Below are positions 12,641 to 25,789 of a stretch of DNA of 64,000 nucleotides, piece by piece. Below the pieces are notes generated by a model. It was not told where the DNA came from, made no database searches, and was given only the letters and a program-made list of their open reading frames with translations. Each line of letters begins with the position of its first letter. Position 1 is the stretch's first letter. The stretch comes from Cheilinus undulatus. Lineage: Eukaryota > Chordata > Actinopteri > Labriformes > Labridae. Position numbers and translations under genes: made by a program. Where the stretch lies: assembly GCF_018320785.1 (NCBI RefSeq), contig NC_054867.1, positions 30,755,855 to 30,819,854 on the forward strand. Direction: 5' to 3'.

Positions 12641-15600
12641 ATGGCTCATTCTTTGTTTTTCATCACCCTGACAATATCTTTGTCTTCACTTGGGAGCGTT
12701 TTTCAAACTTCACATTCCCTTGAAGAGTCTGCTTTTGTCCAAATGACTGGAAGTATGGACCGAGACAACGATGACCCATTCATCTTGGCTGTTGAAGATA
12801 TCTTCAATTCAGAGAGCGACATGGACTCTGTGGGAGGCAGTGGACACACCAGTGATGATGGGAAAACATTAAAGCTCATCAATCCAGCCAGCAATGAAAA
12901 CTCATCTGGATCAGGAATCTCATTAACTACAACACCAACACTCAGCCTACATCGCTTAGGGAATCATGACCCCAGCGACAACAAGGCTAATGCTTCAATT
13001 ACAGGATATACTCATTCCAGTGTACACATGATCTCAGAGGAGGCTCTCATGGGGGACAGCTTCTCTGCAACTGAGAAACAGATAACACAGACTCAGTCAA
13101 CCAAAGTTATTGAGGATTTGGATGGTAAGTCAACATTTAATAGCAGATTGAGGTCAAGAGACACTAGATTTTTGTGCATATAATCTTGAAAATTACTAGA
13201 AACTTTCAGGCAGGCAACAGCAAGATGTATTTTAAAAATGATTCAAAGTGGTGGATGAAGCAGAAGAAACTGATGATATGATGACAATCTTATCCTTATA
13301 TGTGTAGTTAATCATATACCCAAGTTTAACAGTATCAACAAAAAGACGGAGTTACAAAGTAATAACAGACAAGCTAACAGAGGAGTTTCACTACATGCAC
13401 AGAGATCACAGTGGTTGTCTGCTACAGTCTGTGGCAGGGGTGTCTAAACTATGGTCCATAGGCCAGATGTAGCCTGTAGCCCATGCAGCAAATTAAAACC
13501 AAATATAGCCCACATTAAAACATGAAGCTTGAGCTATTGCACTTGAAATTTGGGGTGAGCTGCAAAAAAAACAGCTATTTTTTTTCATCCTGGCTGCACA
13601 ATTTTTTTTATGTGAAACCGTGCTGAGCCAATGTGTAAACACAGCAGGGAATCTTTGAGGAAATTCCCAGAATGAGTGATCATTTAGCAAGCTTTTTCCA
13701 CATCCTTTTCAGAAATAATTCAACATATGCTAAATTCTCAAAAACATCCTCACCCATACAAAAGAGTACACCAAGTCAACAGTTCTCCATCATTCACTGT
13801 GCATGTGAAGCAGCTCACTCAGACACAGCAATGTCCTTGACATGCAAAAATTCTCCAAACTGCACAGAGTCTCATCCAAAACACTTGACATGATCAGCAT
13901 GGTTTGTATCTTCAGATTGCTATTTGAAGCAGCAGTGACCTCCATAGCCTGTTCAGGTATCTCTGGTCATCAATATATTGGGAGAGCAGCTGAGTGTTTA
14001 TGTGTAAGCATGTTAAAATCCAGTTAGCAACATGAGCACCAGCACAAGTTGGCTACGTCTGCTGTTGCCATGTAAATGAAGTGATAATTTCACACACCAG
14101 TGGCATCAAACAAAGGAGAAACTGGTGCATAGTGACATTACAAGCCAAAATCTCTGTTTCCCTATCAAAACATAAAAACTGTAAATGAAGTTTCTAAAAG
14201 TCTTGAACATGGAGGAAGTTTTTCAACGGTTCCCCTACAGTGTATGAAGGTCCAAAATGGACAGAAAACTCTGTCTTCAAAAATACTAACCTACATAGGA
14301 ACTAGACCTTAGGCTTAGTTGATACTGTAAATAGTCCAATTACCCATAGCACTGACGTAAAAACAATGTCCTCGTAGTACAAGTCTGCTTTGTCTGCAAT
14401 TTTTTTTTCTTCCTTTTCACCCACTGTGGGTGCATGTGTAAACAGACAAGCCATGAAGATTTCAAAGATTTCAGGGGTAAGGAGAAAGTATAATCGTCTG
14501 TGGCGCTGTATAGCCTATCTTCCTGTTTAAAGCAATGCAAATCTCTGGAGGCTAATGATGTGATCTTTGATTAGTTAATAAAGTAATTCATGTGCTTTAC
14601 ATTAAGTTACATTGAAAGGAAAAAAGTTATCTTGCTTAAAAACACTTAAGTTCATGTGTTTCAGAGTATTTGAAGAGATACTTCAACTGACCAAAATATT
14701 GCAGAATGCATTGGTTAATCTCATAGACTGTAAAAAGAATTGGACAACTCAAACTGCTTTTGAAGCCAATCCATGGCCAAGCGCCAACCTCCAGTTCAGA
14801 AAAATTAAGCCAATGCGTAACTGCAAAACACTGCAATATGGCAAATGTCCACTTGAGGCTGGCTGCAGGAACACCGGAAGTTGCATACACAACACATGTT
14901 AAAAAGCTGGTTTTTACACTAGAAAATAAAATGCTTTACAGCACACACCGACTGGCGCGTCTCATTTGATTGACAGATAGCTTGACAGGCAGAAGCTACC
15001 TATCTGTCAACCAGAATGCTAGCTAGCTAGCTGACAGGAAGTCAAGCTCAGGGGGTGGGCTCTTGTCTGCTGTTAGGTTGATCCAAAGTTCAGTTGAGAC
15101 AGTGATTTCAATATGGAGGCCACCACGGGCTGGCTTCAAAAGCAGTTTGAGTCCACCTATTGTAATCAAACGGTTGACGTCACACAGACTTTGTCCAATT
15201 CTTCCAACCCTCCATACAGTTAGAGGACATGAAGACATTAGCTGATGAGACACGTCATTTTTGAACCAGGCTGTAAACCAGTTTATTTCTTGTGTAAAAA
15301 AACAGCTTTCTAACATGTGTTCAGACGGGACTTCCAGTGTTCCTCCAGGCAGCCTTAAGTGGACACTCGGCATATTGCAATTTTTTGCACTTCTGAATTG
15401 GCTTCATTTTTCAGAACCGGAGGTTGCTGCTTGGTTAATCTTTTGGAACTGCAGCTCTATATGCCGTAAAGCAGTGTCATAAAGTGACGTAAAATACACC
15501 TGAGAATGTAACAGAAATGAATTAATGAAATGAGTAAGAGTTCGCCATGCAGTACTGTTCTAATGCTCCATTGTTCAAAAGAAAAGTGAAGAAAAAGACA

Positions 15601-17440
15601 AACTTGTTGTCCCATCTTCCTTTTTAGAGGTTACAGCTAAGGTCCCAGAAATGCCACTATTTTTGCCAGATACCATACAACTCAACTCAAAATACTGAAA
15701 TATCCATTTAACATGCAATGTTGTTGATAAGTCTTTAGCATAAGCAATCTCCCTAATATTTTTCTCCATTTCTTTCTTCTTCCTTGTCTCTCATTTTCAG
15801 ATTTGGCCAGCCCTAAACGACCAGTCCAAAACCACATGGTTACATCCCTGACCAAACAGAACTTGTCAGGACCTGGAGTAAACTGTGTACTCAGTCCTTG
15901 TGTTGTTTTTACCAACATTAGTGGCACCAATCTGCTCTGGGATGATATGAGGCGCACACTGACGTTTGCCTGGGAGCTGCATGTCTATGGTTCAGCAAGC
16001 CTTTTCATTTTGTTAGCAGGAATGGCGGTTATAGGAGCAGGTGGTGCATGCACTTGTCCTCGTTCCTTCTGTGACTCCCTGATCCTTGCGAATGTCCTCC
16101 TGATCCTGAGTGGTACTCTGCGGGGTGTCCTTCTTCTACTAGATCCTTATGGCACCCGTCAGGTCCTGTCCCGAGCAACTCTGGGAGCACTGCATAATGT
16201 TCCTCTTCAGCTCCTTTTGTGGGCACAGGTTGCTCTTGCTCTGGTCACACTCAGAGGGTTGAACTTGATGCTTCTTCCACTAAAGCTACAGCGCGCATGG
16301 GTGGTTGGAGTGCTCGCAATAACAATATGTACTTCATTACTTGTGGCAGACCTTTTCTCTCAAACTCTGTCTCCAGCAGTCCCTCTCTTGCTGCAGACCC
16401 TCTCTCTCTGCTGGGGCCTCCCTTTCTGCATCGTATTCCTCATCAAGTCGTTTTCTCATCTACGTCCCGTACTCGGGTCTTCTGTTCCTCGGTGGGTTCC
16501 TACACAGAGGATTGAGAGGCGAGCAAAGCGAGTTACAGCAGTGTGTGCCTTCCTTGGGGTTCTCTGCTGCAGCCTTCAGATGTATAGCCTCCTTTGGCTT
16601 TATGGGCTACTGGGAAACTGGAGGCGTTTTGGCTGGGGTTGGTGGCTTAGCCAGTTCTGGGCCAGAATTCTTGAGATATCCTGGGGTTTTTCTTTACTCC
16701 TTTTAGGATCCTGGATCTTCTGGACACCCTCTATTGCTCAATCAAGAGGTGATCCTGGGCAGAGTAGGAGTGAGATGTCCAAAAAGATGGAGGAGAAAAG
16801 CTTGTGGGACACCCTCCTTGCCCGCATAAAGAAAGGACCATTAAGGAAATCTGAGAAAACCTGGGAGGATCTCATTCCGAGCAACTGGGCCAAGTATAAC
16901 CTGACTAGAACAGGGTTCAGCAGCAACCCCATGTGTCCATATGATGATTCTCCAACGACAATTACACCAGAATACAAGTCTGACCCTGTCTGCTGTTTTA
17001 GCCCCTCTGACTCTCAGGCAGCGCTACTATGGCAGAAAAAGGTTAGCGAGCGCGATTGTATTCTGTCAGTGATCCAATTTGACATACGTCCCCCATCTCC
17101 AATCACCCTCAGACACAGTGTTGACAATGCGGCTCATCATGGACAGCTTGTGGCGGGAGGTCTTTTCACAGCTCCACCACCCTCTTGGACTCAGACTGTC
17201 GGCAGAGACATTACTGGCAGAGACAGTGGCGCACCATCAAGCCGTAAAAGTTATATTACCTACCGTTTGACAATGGACACAGAACTTAAAGAGCCAAAAC
17301 AGTCACCCTGTGCTGGAATTTATTATAAAAGTGGTGTTTGTGTTGGTGGTGGTCTTGCTACGGTAAATCGGAGAGAAGAATACAATTCAGCAGGGATGTA
17401 TCCACTAGACTGGTCTGACGACGATGTAACAGATCTCTGA
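12641..17440 (+). CDS. PRRT3/PRRT4-like multi-pass membrane protein, 707 aa
   Basis: Two coding exons, 12641-13124 and 15801-17440, join in frame across a 2.7-kb intron (G|GTAAGT to CAG|AT). The first begins in an exon with acceptor TTCTGCAG at 12618. Residues 1-25 look like a signal peptide. Residues 26-220 form a Ser/Thr-rich, presumably extracellular region with N-glycosylation motifs. The segment from ELHVYGSASLFILLAG onward carries about seven hydrophobic helices (near residues 224-244, 254-275, 298-320, 328-348, 354-378, 406-432 and 448-470), followed by a long cytoplasmic tail ending in an acidic SDDDVTDL. This architecture matches the proline-rich transmembrane proteins PRRT3 and PRRT4, whose function is poorly known. 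The ectodomain is short and not obviously proline-rich here. I cannot decide between the two paralogues, so I give no symbol. AATAAA lies at 17485-17490. Confidence 0.8.
13435..13650 (+). repeat. hAT-type MITE fragment in PRRT-like intron 1
   Basis: The segment opens with CAGGGGTGTCTAAACTATGG, close to the terminal sequence of a widespread vertebrate hAT family (CAGGGGTGTCCAAACTACGG is its usual form). The other end is not recognisable, so this is a fragment. The element is inside the intron and is not expected to affect the coding sequence. Confidence 0.5.
14720..15450. repeat. Composite inverted repeat cluster in PRRT-like intron 1
   Basis: A segment of about 165 bp at 14770-14935 (containing GCAATATGGCAAATGTCCAC) reappears inverted at 15280-15435 (CTTAAGTGGACACTCGGCAT). 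A second inner pair is also inverted: GAATTGGACAACTCAAACTG near 14730 against CAAAAGCAGTTTGAGTCC near 15140. The middle holds CTAGCTAGCTAGCTG. I take it as two nested copies of a fish interspersed palindromic repeat; the class is not settled. Confidence 0.55.
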
Positions 17441-19773
17441 TCTGTCAACTCACTTCTTTCAATTATTTACTGTAGATTTTATGAAATAAAAATCTTCCAC
17501 CAGATTATTTTCCTCTGACACCATGTTTTTGGTGGGGAGTTTAAAAGCTGATTTAATGTCATACAGCTGTGTTACAGGTAAGGCAGTAACTCTGAAAAGA
17601 CATGATGCTTCTGACAATCAACTGAAACTGACCCTGTCTTTGATAACCCTTAAGCTTACGTACCATAGCTAAGGTTAGCACTCCACAATTTACTAGCTGA
17701 TATCTACTTACAGAGTCTGCCTGAAAATAGATATTATGATTCTGAGCAGGTGTTTACAATCAGTAGTTTTTCATGCAAAGTTAAACTGAGAAACAGCTAT
17801 AGTCATTTATTTGGACTACTTTTCTTGTCTCAGTGTAAGCTCTTTGCAGATGATGTCTGCAAAGAGAACCCCCCTTAGGGAACAAGCAGTGATTTCTGCA
17901 TAAAGAAACACTACCTACAGCCATGTTTTAAACTGTTTATGACTATGCCAAGCATTCAAAATATAAACACTGCTGATTCTTGAACTACTTTGTGTCCTAT
18001 AAGTAATGAAATATTCAGGCAAAAAAAGAGTTTAAAAAACTCACTGTGAAACAGCAGCAGGTATGAATTAAAAAGCCTCAGTCTAAAGCCTGGATGATCG
18101 ATGACACACAACACTCATTGTGGTCTGTTTCACAAAGTGGTCTGGCTTGATTCAGCACAGTTTTGCCATGGTTTAACACATTAAACTCTGATCTTACCCA
18201 TATTTCCTCAGCTGATGTCTATCCAGTCTCTCTCATTGGGACAGGAAATCCATTTCTTTTAAGAGATCCACATCATTTGGCTCAGCTCAGTAGAGCTGGC
18301 TGTTTTGCTCCAAACTGTCTCTTCATTTGAGACCAGTTTGGCTTTTTAAATGTGGATTAAATAACAAAAGGACTGAAGACTGCTTAAGTAGGGGGTGATA
18401 TGCAGACTTTCAGCTGGTTACTACTGGACTTTCTTCCTGTTGGCCTTTTATGTCACAAACCAAACAACCACCAAGTTATCAGATGGCAAACTGGTAGTAT
18501 ATTGACCAATGAAAATAGGTTTTTTTTTCATTCATATATTTCAGTAGGAAAAACTGACAGAACAAACCGTGTCTCCTTCAAAAATATGTTGCTCGTACAC
18601 TAGCGCTATTGATATTTATGTCTTGTTTTCCTCTCTACTTTATCCAACACATTTATCCTTCAACTTCTACATTAGATATTCTGATCCACGCTACTTACCA
18701 CTGAATGGTGGAAATGCACTGATTCATTGTTTGCTAATACTAATAAACTTTAAAGAAGTGCAAGAAGAGAAAGACCCTTAACCACATTATCTAAGTGGCA
18801 CCAAACAGAAAATGATACTCTGATTGGGGTATGCTACTTCTCAGGAGACACTTGAAAAGTTGTCCGTCACCCCAAGAGGCTAATCCGTGGTCAGATGTTA
18901 GCTAATGGGTTCTGCTTATTAGTTATCGTGTTTTACACAGCATAACAGGTCTGAAGTCATTCTAAGTTATCTTAATAAATGTAGAGTTAGTCTGGTAGTT
19001 AGACATAGGACCTAACAGATTATATCATATAAACTTATCAAGCTGAAATGTTAGCTAGGAAGTTGCTAATGCTAGAGTTAGCTGTCATCAAGAAGTTGCT
19101 AACAAGTCATCAGATACTTTATTTTACCTTGAAACATTGCCTATCCGACACTTTCAGTTGTCTTTACAGCAGTTTATCAATAAGGTCATGAAATGATCAT
19201 TTATTACCAGAATATCTACTGTGTACTACTAAATATCTTCATAACTTCTTTAACTTTTATGAATGTAATGAAATTATAACAAGGGGACTCTATAAGTAGT
19301 TCAAGATTTCATAGTTGAATCATTTTGTGGCTTTTTTTTGCACTGTCCTTTGTCTAGGCAGAATACATTGGTTTTTAAACAGTAAGTTTAAAATTCATAT
19401 ATCATCTTTCATGTCGTTGTATGAATGCAACAACTTTGCCTGTTTTTTCCCCCTTTTTTGGAATCTGCTGTATGAAGCTAAGTGGCATTATTAGTTATAG
19501 TTATATTAGTTATGAATGGCATACTGAAGATTTGTTCCAATTTACCAACTGGAATCATTTGTTGATGATTTTATGTAAAGTAATATTTGCAAAGAAAATT
19601 CTAACAATACTTGATATAGTGTCCTTTATACCAATGTTTATAATAAATCAATAAATTAATTGAACAGATGTGTGTGTTTCATATCTTTAATCACTTGAAG
19701 TTGAATCAGTCACTTCATTGATAATGTTTTAATTCAGTTTATTAAGTTTACTTATTAGAACTGCAGGTACAGT

Positions 19774-20190
19774 GCATTCACATGCATAGACCCCTTTACT
19801 TTTTTGTGATGTTGAGGCCTGATCCTACAGATGTTAAATTTTAGAAAGTGCCTTAGAATTTTTTGCAAATTTATGAAAAACAAAAAGCTGAAATATCAAA
19901 CTGGCGTAAGTATTCAGATCCTTTTCAAAAACACTTGCAATTTAGCACAAAAATACATTAAAATACATTAACTGGGAATGATTGGAAAAGGGACAAGGTA
20001 GTAGAGGTGATGGTCACTCTGAGATCCAGAGATCCTGTGTGGAGATAGGGGAAAAAAATCCAGAAGAAACACCATCACTGCAGCCCTCCACAGATCTGGG
20101 CTTTATGGCAAAGTAGCTAGATGGAAGCCTCTCCCTAGTGCAGAACACATGGAGTTTTTTGCCAACTCCAAGCAGGCTTTCGTGTATTTT
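19774..20190 (+). mobile_element. Internally deleted Tc1-type transposon relic
   Basis: The left end resembles a Tc1 terminal repeat (ACAGTGCATTCACATGCATAGACCCC and the downstream block AAAAACAAAAAGCTGAAATATC). It then jumps to a piece that matches the transposase coding strand of the same fish family (TCTGTGGAGATGGG-like and TTTGCCAACTCCAAGCAGGCT). The start and the DDE catalytic region are missing. It is an old, inactive copy. Confidence 0.6.
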
Positions 20191-21090
20191 GCACTGATTC
20201 AACTCTAGCAGTCAGCTAAAGCTCCTCTCAGAGATCTTCTGAAAACACAGACTTGCTGTGGAAGGACCATCTTCTCTAGAGGGCTGGTAACTGTGGAACA
20301 AAGTATGATGATCCCCCTTGTGGCTAAAATGGAGACTGCAGTGTGCACATACTGGTGATTTAATCACTTTTCCCTGCAGAGTGAAAGGCATTTCTTTCTC
20401 TTCTCTTGGTTTGGCTCCAGTTCATCTACCCTTCATTGCCTTACAAAAATGCTACCACAACAAGTGACAGTGGTTATGCTCTGCAGTATCCAAAAACTGA
20501 AACTCCTGCAGCCATCTCAACAACCAGTCTAGCTGCAGTCTGAAGCCTGCTGCTCCAAAGTTGTTGGTTTCTTAACACAAAAATCACCATCTTATGCTCC
20601 TTGGCAGGCTTCTGTGCCAGTATGTCCTGATCCTCCTGCAAACCTGGCTGACTCTAATCCACACCAGGCTGGTTATTGTACCAAGCCTCCATTTGTTACA
20701 ACATCAAAGAAAAGCAAAGGGCCCTTTCCTGCTGAAGAATAATGACAAAAACCTTTTTTAGGGCGTGTAGCTGGAGCTTATTGTCATGTAACATAACTGA
20801 AATATTATGAAATAAATAAAGGGTTATGTTTCACAAAATGTACGTACTTGAGGAAATGATGGACCATTGTATGGTTTCTAAAAATAAGGCAAAGAATCTA
20901 AGCTTTAACTGTTTTGATTTTTTAATTAGTTTTTACTGTTATTACTTTGAGTTTGTTTCAGTTCATCCATTATTTTTTCAGCATTTTTTCACCCAAGGAA
21001 AACTGTGATGCAATTGTGCAATTTTTAAATGAACACAAAGGCAACATTTTTTAAATTGACAAATAACCTTTTATTGCTGACTAACAGATT

Positions 21091-21360
21091 ATCCAGGCTG
21101 CATGATGGTGTAGGGGTTAGCACTGTTGCCTCACAGCAAGAAGGTCACTGGTTTGCTTCCCGGTCAGGGCCTTTGCATGTTCTCCCCTTGCACACGTGGG
21201 TTCTCTCCGGGTACTCCAGCTTCCTCCCACCACCAAATACATGCTTGATAAGTTAACTGGTGACTCTAAAAAGTGGTCTTAGGTGTGAGTGTGTGTGTGC
21301 CTGGTTGTCTGTCTTTATATATCAGCCCTGCGATTGACTGGCGACCAGTCCAGGGTGCAA
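21091..21360 (+). repeat. tRNA-derived teleost SINE
   Basis: The head reads GTAGGGGTTAGCACTGTTGC followed by a degenerate B box (GGTTTGCTTCC), as in tRNA-derived SINEs. The body has the block TTCTCTCCGGGTACTCCAGC and GCGATTGACTGGCGACC, a combination very common in teleost genomes. The 3' end fades out after 21360. Confidence 0.65.
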
Positions 21361-23447
21361 CATCCAAACATACTACACAACTGACACATATAAAACACAT
21401 CTGAACACTCTGCCCAAGGGCACAACCGTACCCACACATCCTGCCAGATTTGAAATAGCAGCGGGTGAAGCTGTGTTCAGCTGACTCTTTAAAGAGTTGA
21501 ACTAACACTCAGAGAACCATTTTACTCAGAATGAAGTCAAAATCAAACTTTGGGAGATAAAATCAACTCTGAAATATTTCACCCTGAGATATCAACACTC
21601 CAGTTTTTGCTGCTCCCAACAGCTGTTTTGGGATGTGATGTGGAATCATTCTTTTGTTTTGTGCTACTGTGTAGCAACCTTGCAACACAGATGCATACGC
21701 TGTGTTTCTCACTTGCAAATCCATCTTGCAAAGCTCCCGTCTGAACCTATCTGGGCCCGGTTAGAAAGTGACAGGACCAATCAGTGTTGAGGAGCAGTAT
21801 TTTCAGGCGCGGCGGAGTCGTGATGTAAGCAAGCAGCAACAAGAGGCCAGTGCAATTATGGCGGAAGAGCTTTGTGTGGATGCTGTTAAAGCACCAGTTT
21901 AATCAGAATTTGATGACATTTAAAGTACAAAGAACAGCAGTGAGTTGTTTTCAGCTCTGGCAAAATATTTGTAGATTCATATTACATAATATTACCTGTG
22001 ACTTTGAACTTTTTCTGGAAAATGTTCCTTTTGGCCAGTTGAACTATCGAAAATCCCATGCTAATGAATATTTTGTGATAAATCTCATAATATTACTTGC
22101 AAAGCTCCATATTCCCATATGTAAATATTCAAAAACAAAACCCCACTTTGCAGCCTTTCAGAAAGAAACTGAGTTTTATATCAGAACAATTTCTTCATCC
22201 AAAAACAAGAAAGCTATAAGAACTGTAAACATGTGCTCCCAATTTAAATTTTTTTGTCGTTGATGAATTGAACTGATTTATCTTACTTCAAAAAGCATGT
22301 GTTGATATGTCATCCCCGTTTTTTTTTTTTAATTTTCACTACTCTTTGTTTTTACGTTGTTATTTACTGTCTGTGCTACACTTATTTTTGAAAGTTGTAT
22401 CCATATGCATTCATGCACTGTTTGTACATGTTATTCTTGAAATAAAGTTCATTAAAAAAAAGGTCGACAAAAAAACAAAACAAAACAAAAACAAAACAAA
22501 AACAAAAACAAAAGTGAGTTGTTTTCTTTTTTTTTGTTAAAGTACCAGAGTACATTACTCAAGTAAAAGTTACTTTGGCTGAACTATCATTCTGAACCTT
22601 TTGAACGTTCATTCAAAATAACAAACTAATTTCTAATATATTGGTTTCATCAAAATTAAGGAAAAACAGGACAAACTGAGCTTCAAGTTTTTGACTACAT
22701 CTTCCAAAACACAGCGCTACTGTGTTTGGTGTTGCACCTAAACGAGCATTTCCTGTTGGTGGCACTGAGACAGGCTGACAAAGGTTCCTATGTTATATCA
22801 GCTTGGTGTGCAATGACATTATTGTACAAACATCTTCACTCCTGACTTCTGCCAAAAAATAAGGTAAAGTAGCTTACCCTCGGTCTTTAACAAAGTTGGC
22901 TCACTTGCTAGCTAACATTGTTGTGTTAGCTAGTTGCTAGTGAATGTCACCGGTTGAAACGTGTTGTTGTAAACAATTTTTTGCAATAATATTCATTACC
23001 AGTAGTTTGTGGCTTTTGTGACATTAACGCCGATGAAAGTATTCTAAATTTGTTACATTATGTGTGTGACGAGTGCCATTCGTGAAGCGGCTACATTACT
23101 AATGGCGCTCAGTGACCGGTGTATTGGTTCAACGGGCGACCCTGTTAACCGGTGACTAAACCGAGAGAGTGTGGTCTTGTGGTCAAAATGTTAAAAACAA
23201 AAAGAGTAGTAACCGTTTCGTAAATACAGATTTTGGTAAGTATTTCTCAGATAGTTATCAGATATGTCTTTAAAAGAAAGAGGCATTGTAACCACGGAGA
23301 CATCAAAGTCACCAGGGTCACAAGTTGAACCTTCACACCCACTGTTTGAAGCCCGTGTGTCCCCTCGGTGGGAGACAGGAATTAAAACTAGCAATTGTTA
23401 AAATTTTAAGGATTTTGTCTGCAGTTACACTTTTTCTCCTGCTGTAG

Positions 23448-25471
23448 ATGAGAGTACCATGGCAGATCCTCTTCCCACGCACAGCACCTGTCAGGAGGGC
23501 ATCATCTGTCCCTGCAGGTGTGATGAATTTTGTGCCAGCCTGCAGCTCCAGTGATGCTCACTCTCGGGAGCTGCTGCAGGACTTTATATCCCGGGCCACA
23601 TGCCTGTTTGTTATCACTGGAGCAGGACTCTCCACGGAGTCAGGGATCCCCGATTACCGCTCAGAGGGGGTCGGACTGTATGCTCGCACAGACAGGAGAC
23701 CCATGCAGCATGCAGAGTTTGTCCGCAGCGCAAAGTCCCGTCAGCGCTACTGGGCCAGGAACTTTGTTGGCTGGCCGCAGTTCTCCTCCCATCAACCTAA
23801 CGCTGCACACAAGGTGCTGCAGAGCTGGGAGGAGAGGGGCAAACTACACTGGTTGGTTACACAGAATGTGGATGCTCTTCATTCAAAGGCAGGACAGAAG
23901 AGACTGACTGAGCTCCACGGCTGTGCCCACAGGTGAAACACGTCCTCTGACATGACAAGCATGACCATTAGCTTACAGTATGTTAACAGTGGGATCGGTT
24001 GTGGTTAGTCAAGGATACTTGGAAAGAATACAACTGTTCTATATGTGCATAACCCTTAAACATACATTCATCCATACATTTTGGGGCTTCTGCACGTATT
24101 TGTACATTAAATGTAAATCTATATTTGAAAGGTACAGAAGCCACAAGTGGATATACAATACTGTGCATAACTTTAAAGCATGTTTAGGCTAAAATTGAGG
24201 CTGACATAAGGCGTGTAATGGCAGGCAAGTCCGTCTGAGGGCACCATTGGGCATGAAGGAGGATTTACACATCCCAGATCATCCTCTGGATATCCTTGCC
24301 TATCACCATGAGCTTGGGAAAATAATCTGTTGAAAGATTAAACAAGTCTACACCTTTAGGGTGGTGTACGGGGTGGATGTGATGAGTAAGAATGGCCTGG
24401 GTTAACATCTGGCAGTAGGGTTGCCACAAGCCCATGGTTGTGCTGTGGATGTCCCAGGGGCCTGAAAATGCTGATGATCTCTGGGCGTATTACCAGGGGT
24501 GAAAAGGTCCAGAGAAAAGAAATGCTGTTGAACTTGATCTAGGCTGCCAGACCTGTGTGTTGACATGTGTCAAGCTTGACTTTGGCAGCCACCCTTCCTC
24601 TCTTGTCCCATGTTGTGACACATAGGGCCCCTTGATGAATCCTTAGTGTCCTACATGCCTAAAACGTATGCACATGACTGTATATCTGCATTTTTTAAGA
24701 TATCAAATTTCCTATGGATAACAAGGAGTTTCAGTTGACATCTGTAGTTTCATACTAGTTGTCTCATTACTGCCAGATAACTTAAGTTTTCCCCATGCTA
24801 ACAAGTAAAACATGATGTCATTTGGTTGAACTGTGCCTTTCAGCAACTATTCCTATATCTATCTAATGAAACATGTTTAAACATTGATGTGGCTTCTCTT
24901 TGTGTCTGTAGAGTGATGTGTCTAGGTTGTGGTGACATCTCACCGAGGGAGGAGCTCCAGCAACGATTTTTAGCTCTGAACCCTGAATGGAGCGCACAGG
25001 CAGGTGGCGTGGCTCCTGATGGTGACGTCTTCTTAGAGGACGAGCAGGTCTTTAGTTTCAGAGTCCCATCCTGTGAAGCCTGTGGAGGGATACTGAAGCC
25101 TGAGGTCACTTTTTTTGGAGACACTGTGAGCAAAGCAACAGTGCAGTTTGTGCATGGCAGACTGGCAGAGTCTGATGCTGTGTTAGTCGTGGGGTCATCA
25201 TTACAGGTAGGTTTTTGGGGGGGGCATCATAAAGTGCAAGTTCAAATTAAGAACTGATTTGATAAAAGTCCTTTGGAATTTTGTTTTTGATTGTGTCCCA
25301 CTCTGTTTTTTTTTCAAGGTCTATTCAGGATATAGGTTTTTATTGGCAGCAAATGATAGGAAAATGCCAGTTGCCATCCTGAACATCGGGTCAACGAGAG
25401 CGGACCACCTGGCCCAGTTGAAAGTGAGCGGCCGCTGTGGAGAGGTGCTGTCAGTCATTCAGCCTCTCTGA
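23448..25471 (+). CDS. sirt4: NAD-dependent protein lipoamidase / ADP-ribosyltransferase sirtuin-4, 310 aa
   Basis: Mitochondrial matrix sirtuin; the mammalian enzyme ADP-ribosylates glutamate dehydrogenase and has lipoamidase and deacylase activity. Three exons, 23448-23932, 24912-25206 and 25319-25471, join in frame at GT/AG sites to give 310 aa (human 314). The N terminus is rich in Arg and Ala with no early acids, as expected of a mitochondrial presequence. Motifs seen: NAD-binding [15 protein letters not shown] (residues 58-72), TQNVD (138-142), the catalytic His157 in ELHGC, and zinc cysteines 165/168 and 216/219. The ATG directly follows an AG, so it either begins an exon or lies in a longer one; the upstream sequence is non-coding. 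A MITE lies in intron 1. AATAAA occurs at 25784-25789. All residues needed for catalysis are present. Confidence 0.96.
24150..24685. mobile_element. Non-autonomous Tc1/mariner-like MITE, copy 1 (sirt4 intron 1)
   Basis: The ends are inverted and related: the left reads TACTGTGCATAACTTTAAAGCATGT, and the right, reversed, reads TACAGTCATGTGCATACGTTTTAGGCATGT. The element is about 530 bp and its body (GTAATGGCAGGCAAGTCCGTC, CTGTGGATGTCCCAGGGGCC) matches a second copy at 38833-39305. It has no coding capacity. Confidence 0.7.
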
Positions 25472-25789
25472 CCCTTAAGGTCTTTCAGTTTGTTTTAATT
25501 TTTTCAAGTCTGTTAAAACTACCTCATACTTAAACATAAAATCTACTTCAGGATGTCAGGTTCAACTTCCTCCTGCCATGCCAGGAGAGTTCACTGCAAA
25601 AACTGGACACTCTGTTAACTTATCACATGCAGGGTAACTGAATATCAAAACAGTTTCTGCATTCAAAGAGTTTTTAATAATTTATTTAACTTCTCTTACT
25701 ATAACAGATAAGTGTCATGGGATTGATATCTTGCTTCTTCCAAGAGAAACTTTAGAAGTCCGGTTATTATATGTGCAAATTGCAATAAA

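Larger units (their letters stand above)
17491..23447. other. Six-kilobase intergenic region upstream of sirt4
   Basis: No coding gene recognised. It holds a Tc1-type relic (about 19774-20190), a tRNA-derived SINE (about 21091-21360), an A/CA-rich tract (22455-22515) and a short fragment near 22540 resembling Tol2-like hAT ends (AGTACATTACTCAAGTAAAAG). The frame at 21850-22263 (137 codons) resembles no protein I know and starts within what looks like dispersed repeat sequence. The sirt4 promoter should lie in 22900-23440, where CpG is somewhat more frequent. Confidence 0.45.

Noticed and set aside
21850-22263. 137-codon plus-strand open frame upstream of sirt4
   Set aside because: No resemblance to a known family, AT-driven composition, and it starts in what appears to be dispersed repeat sequence.
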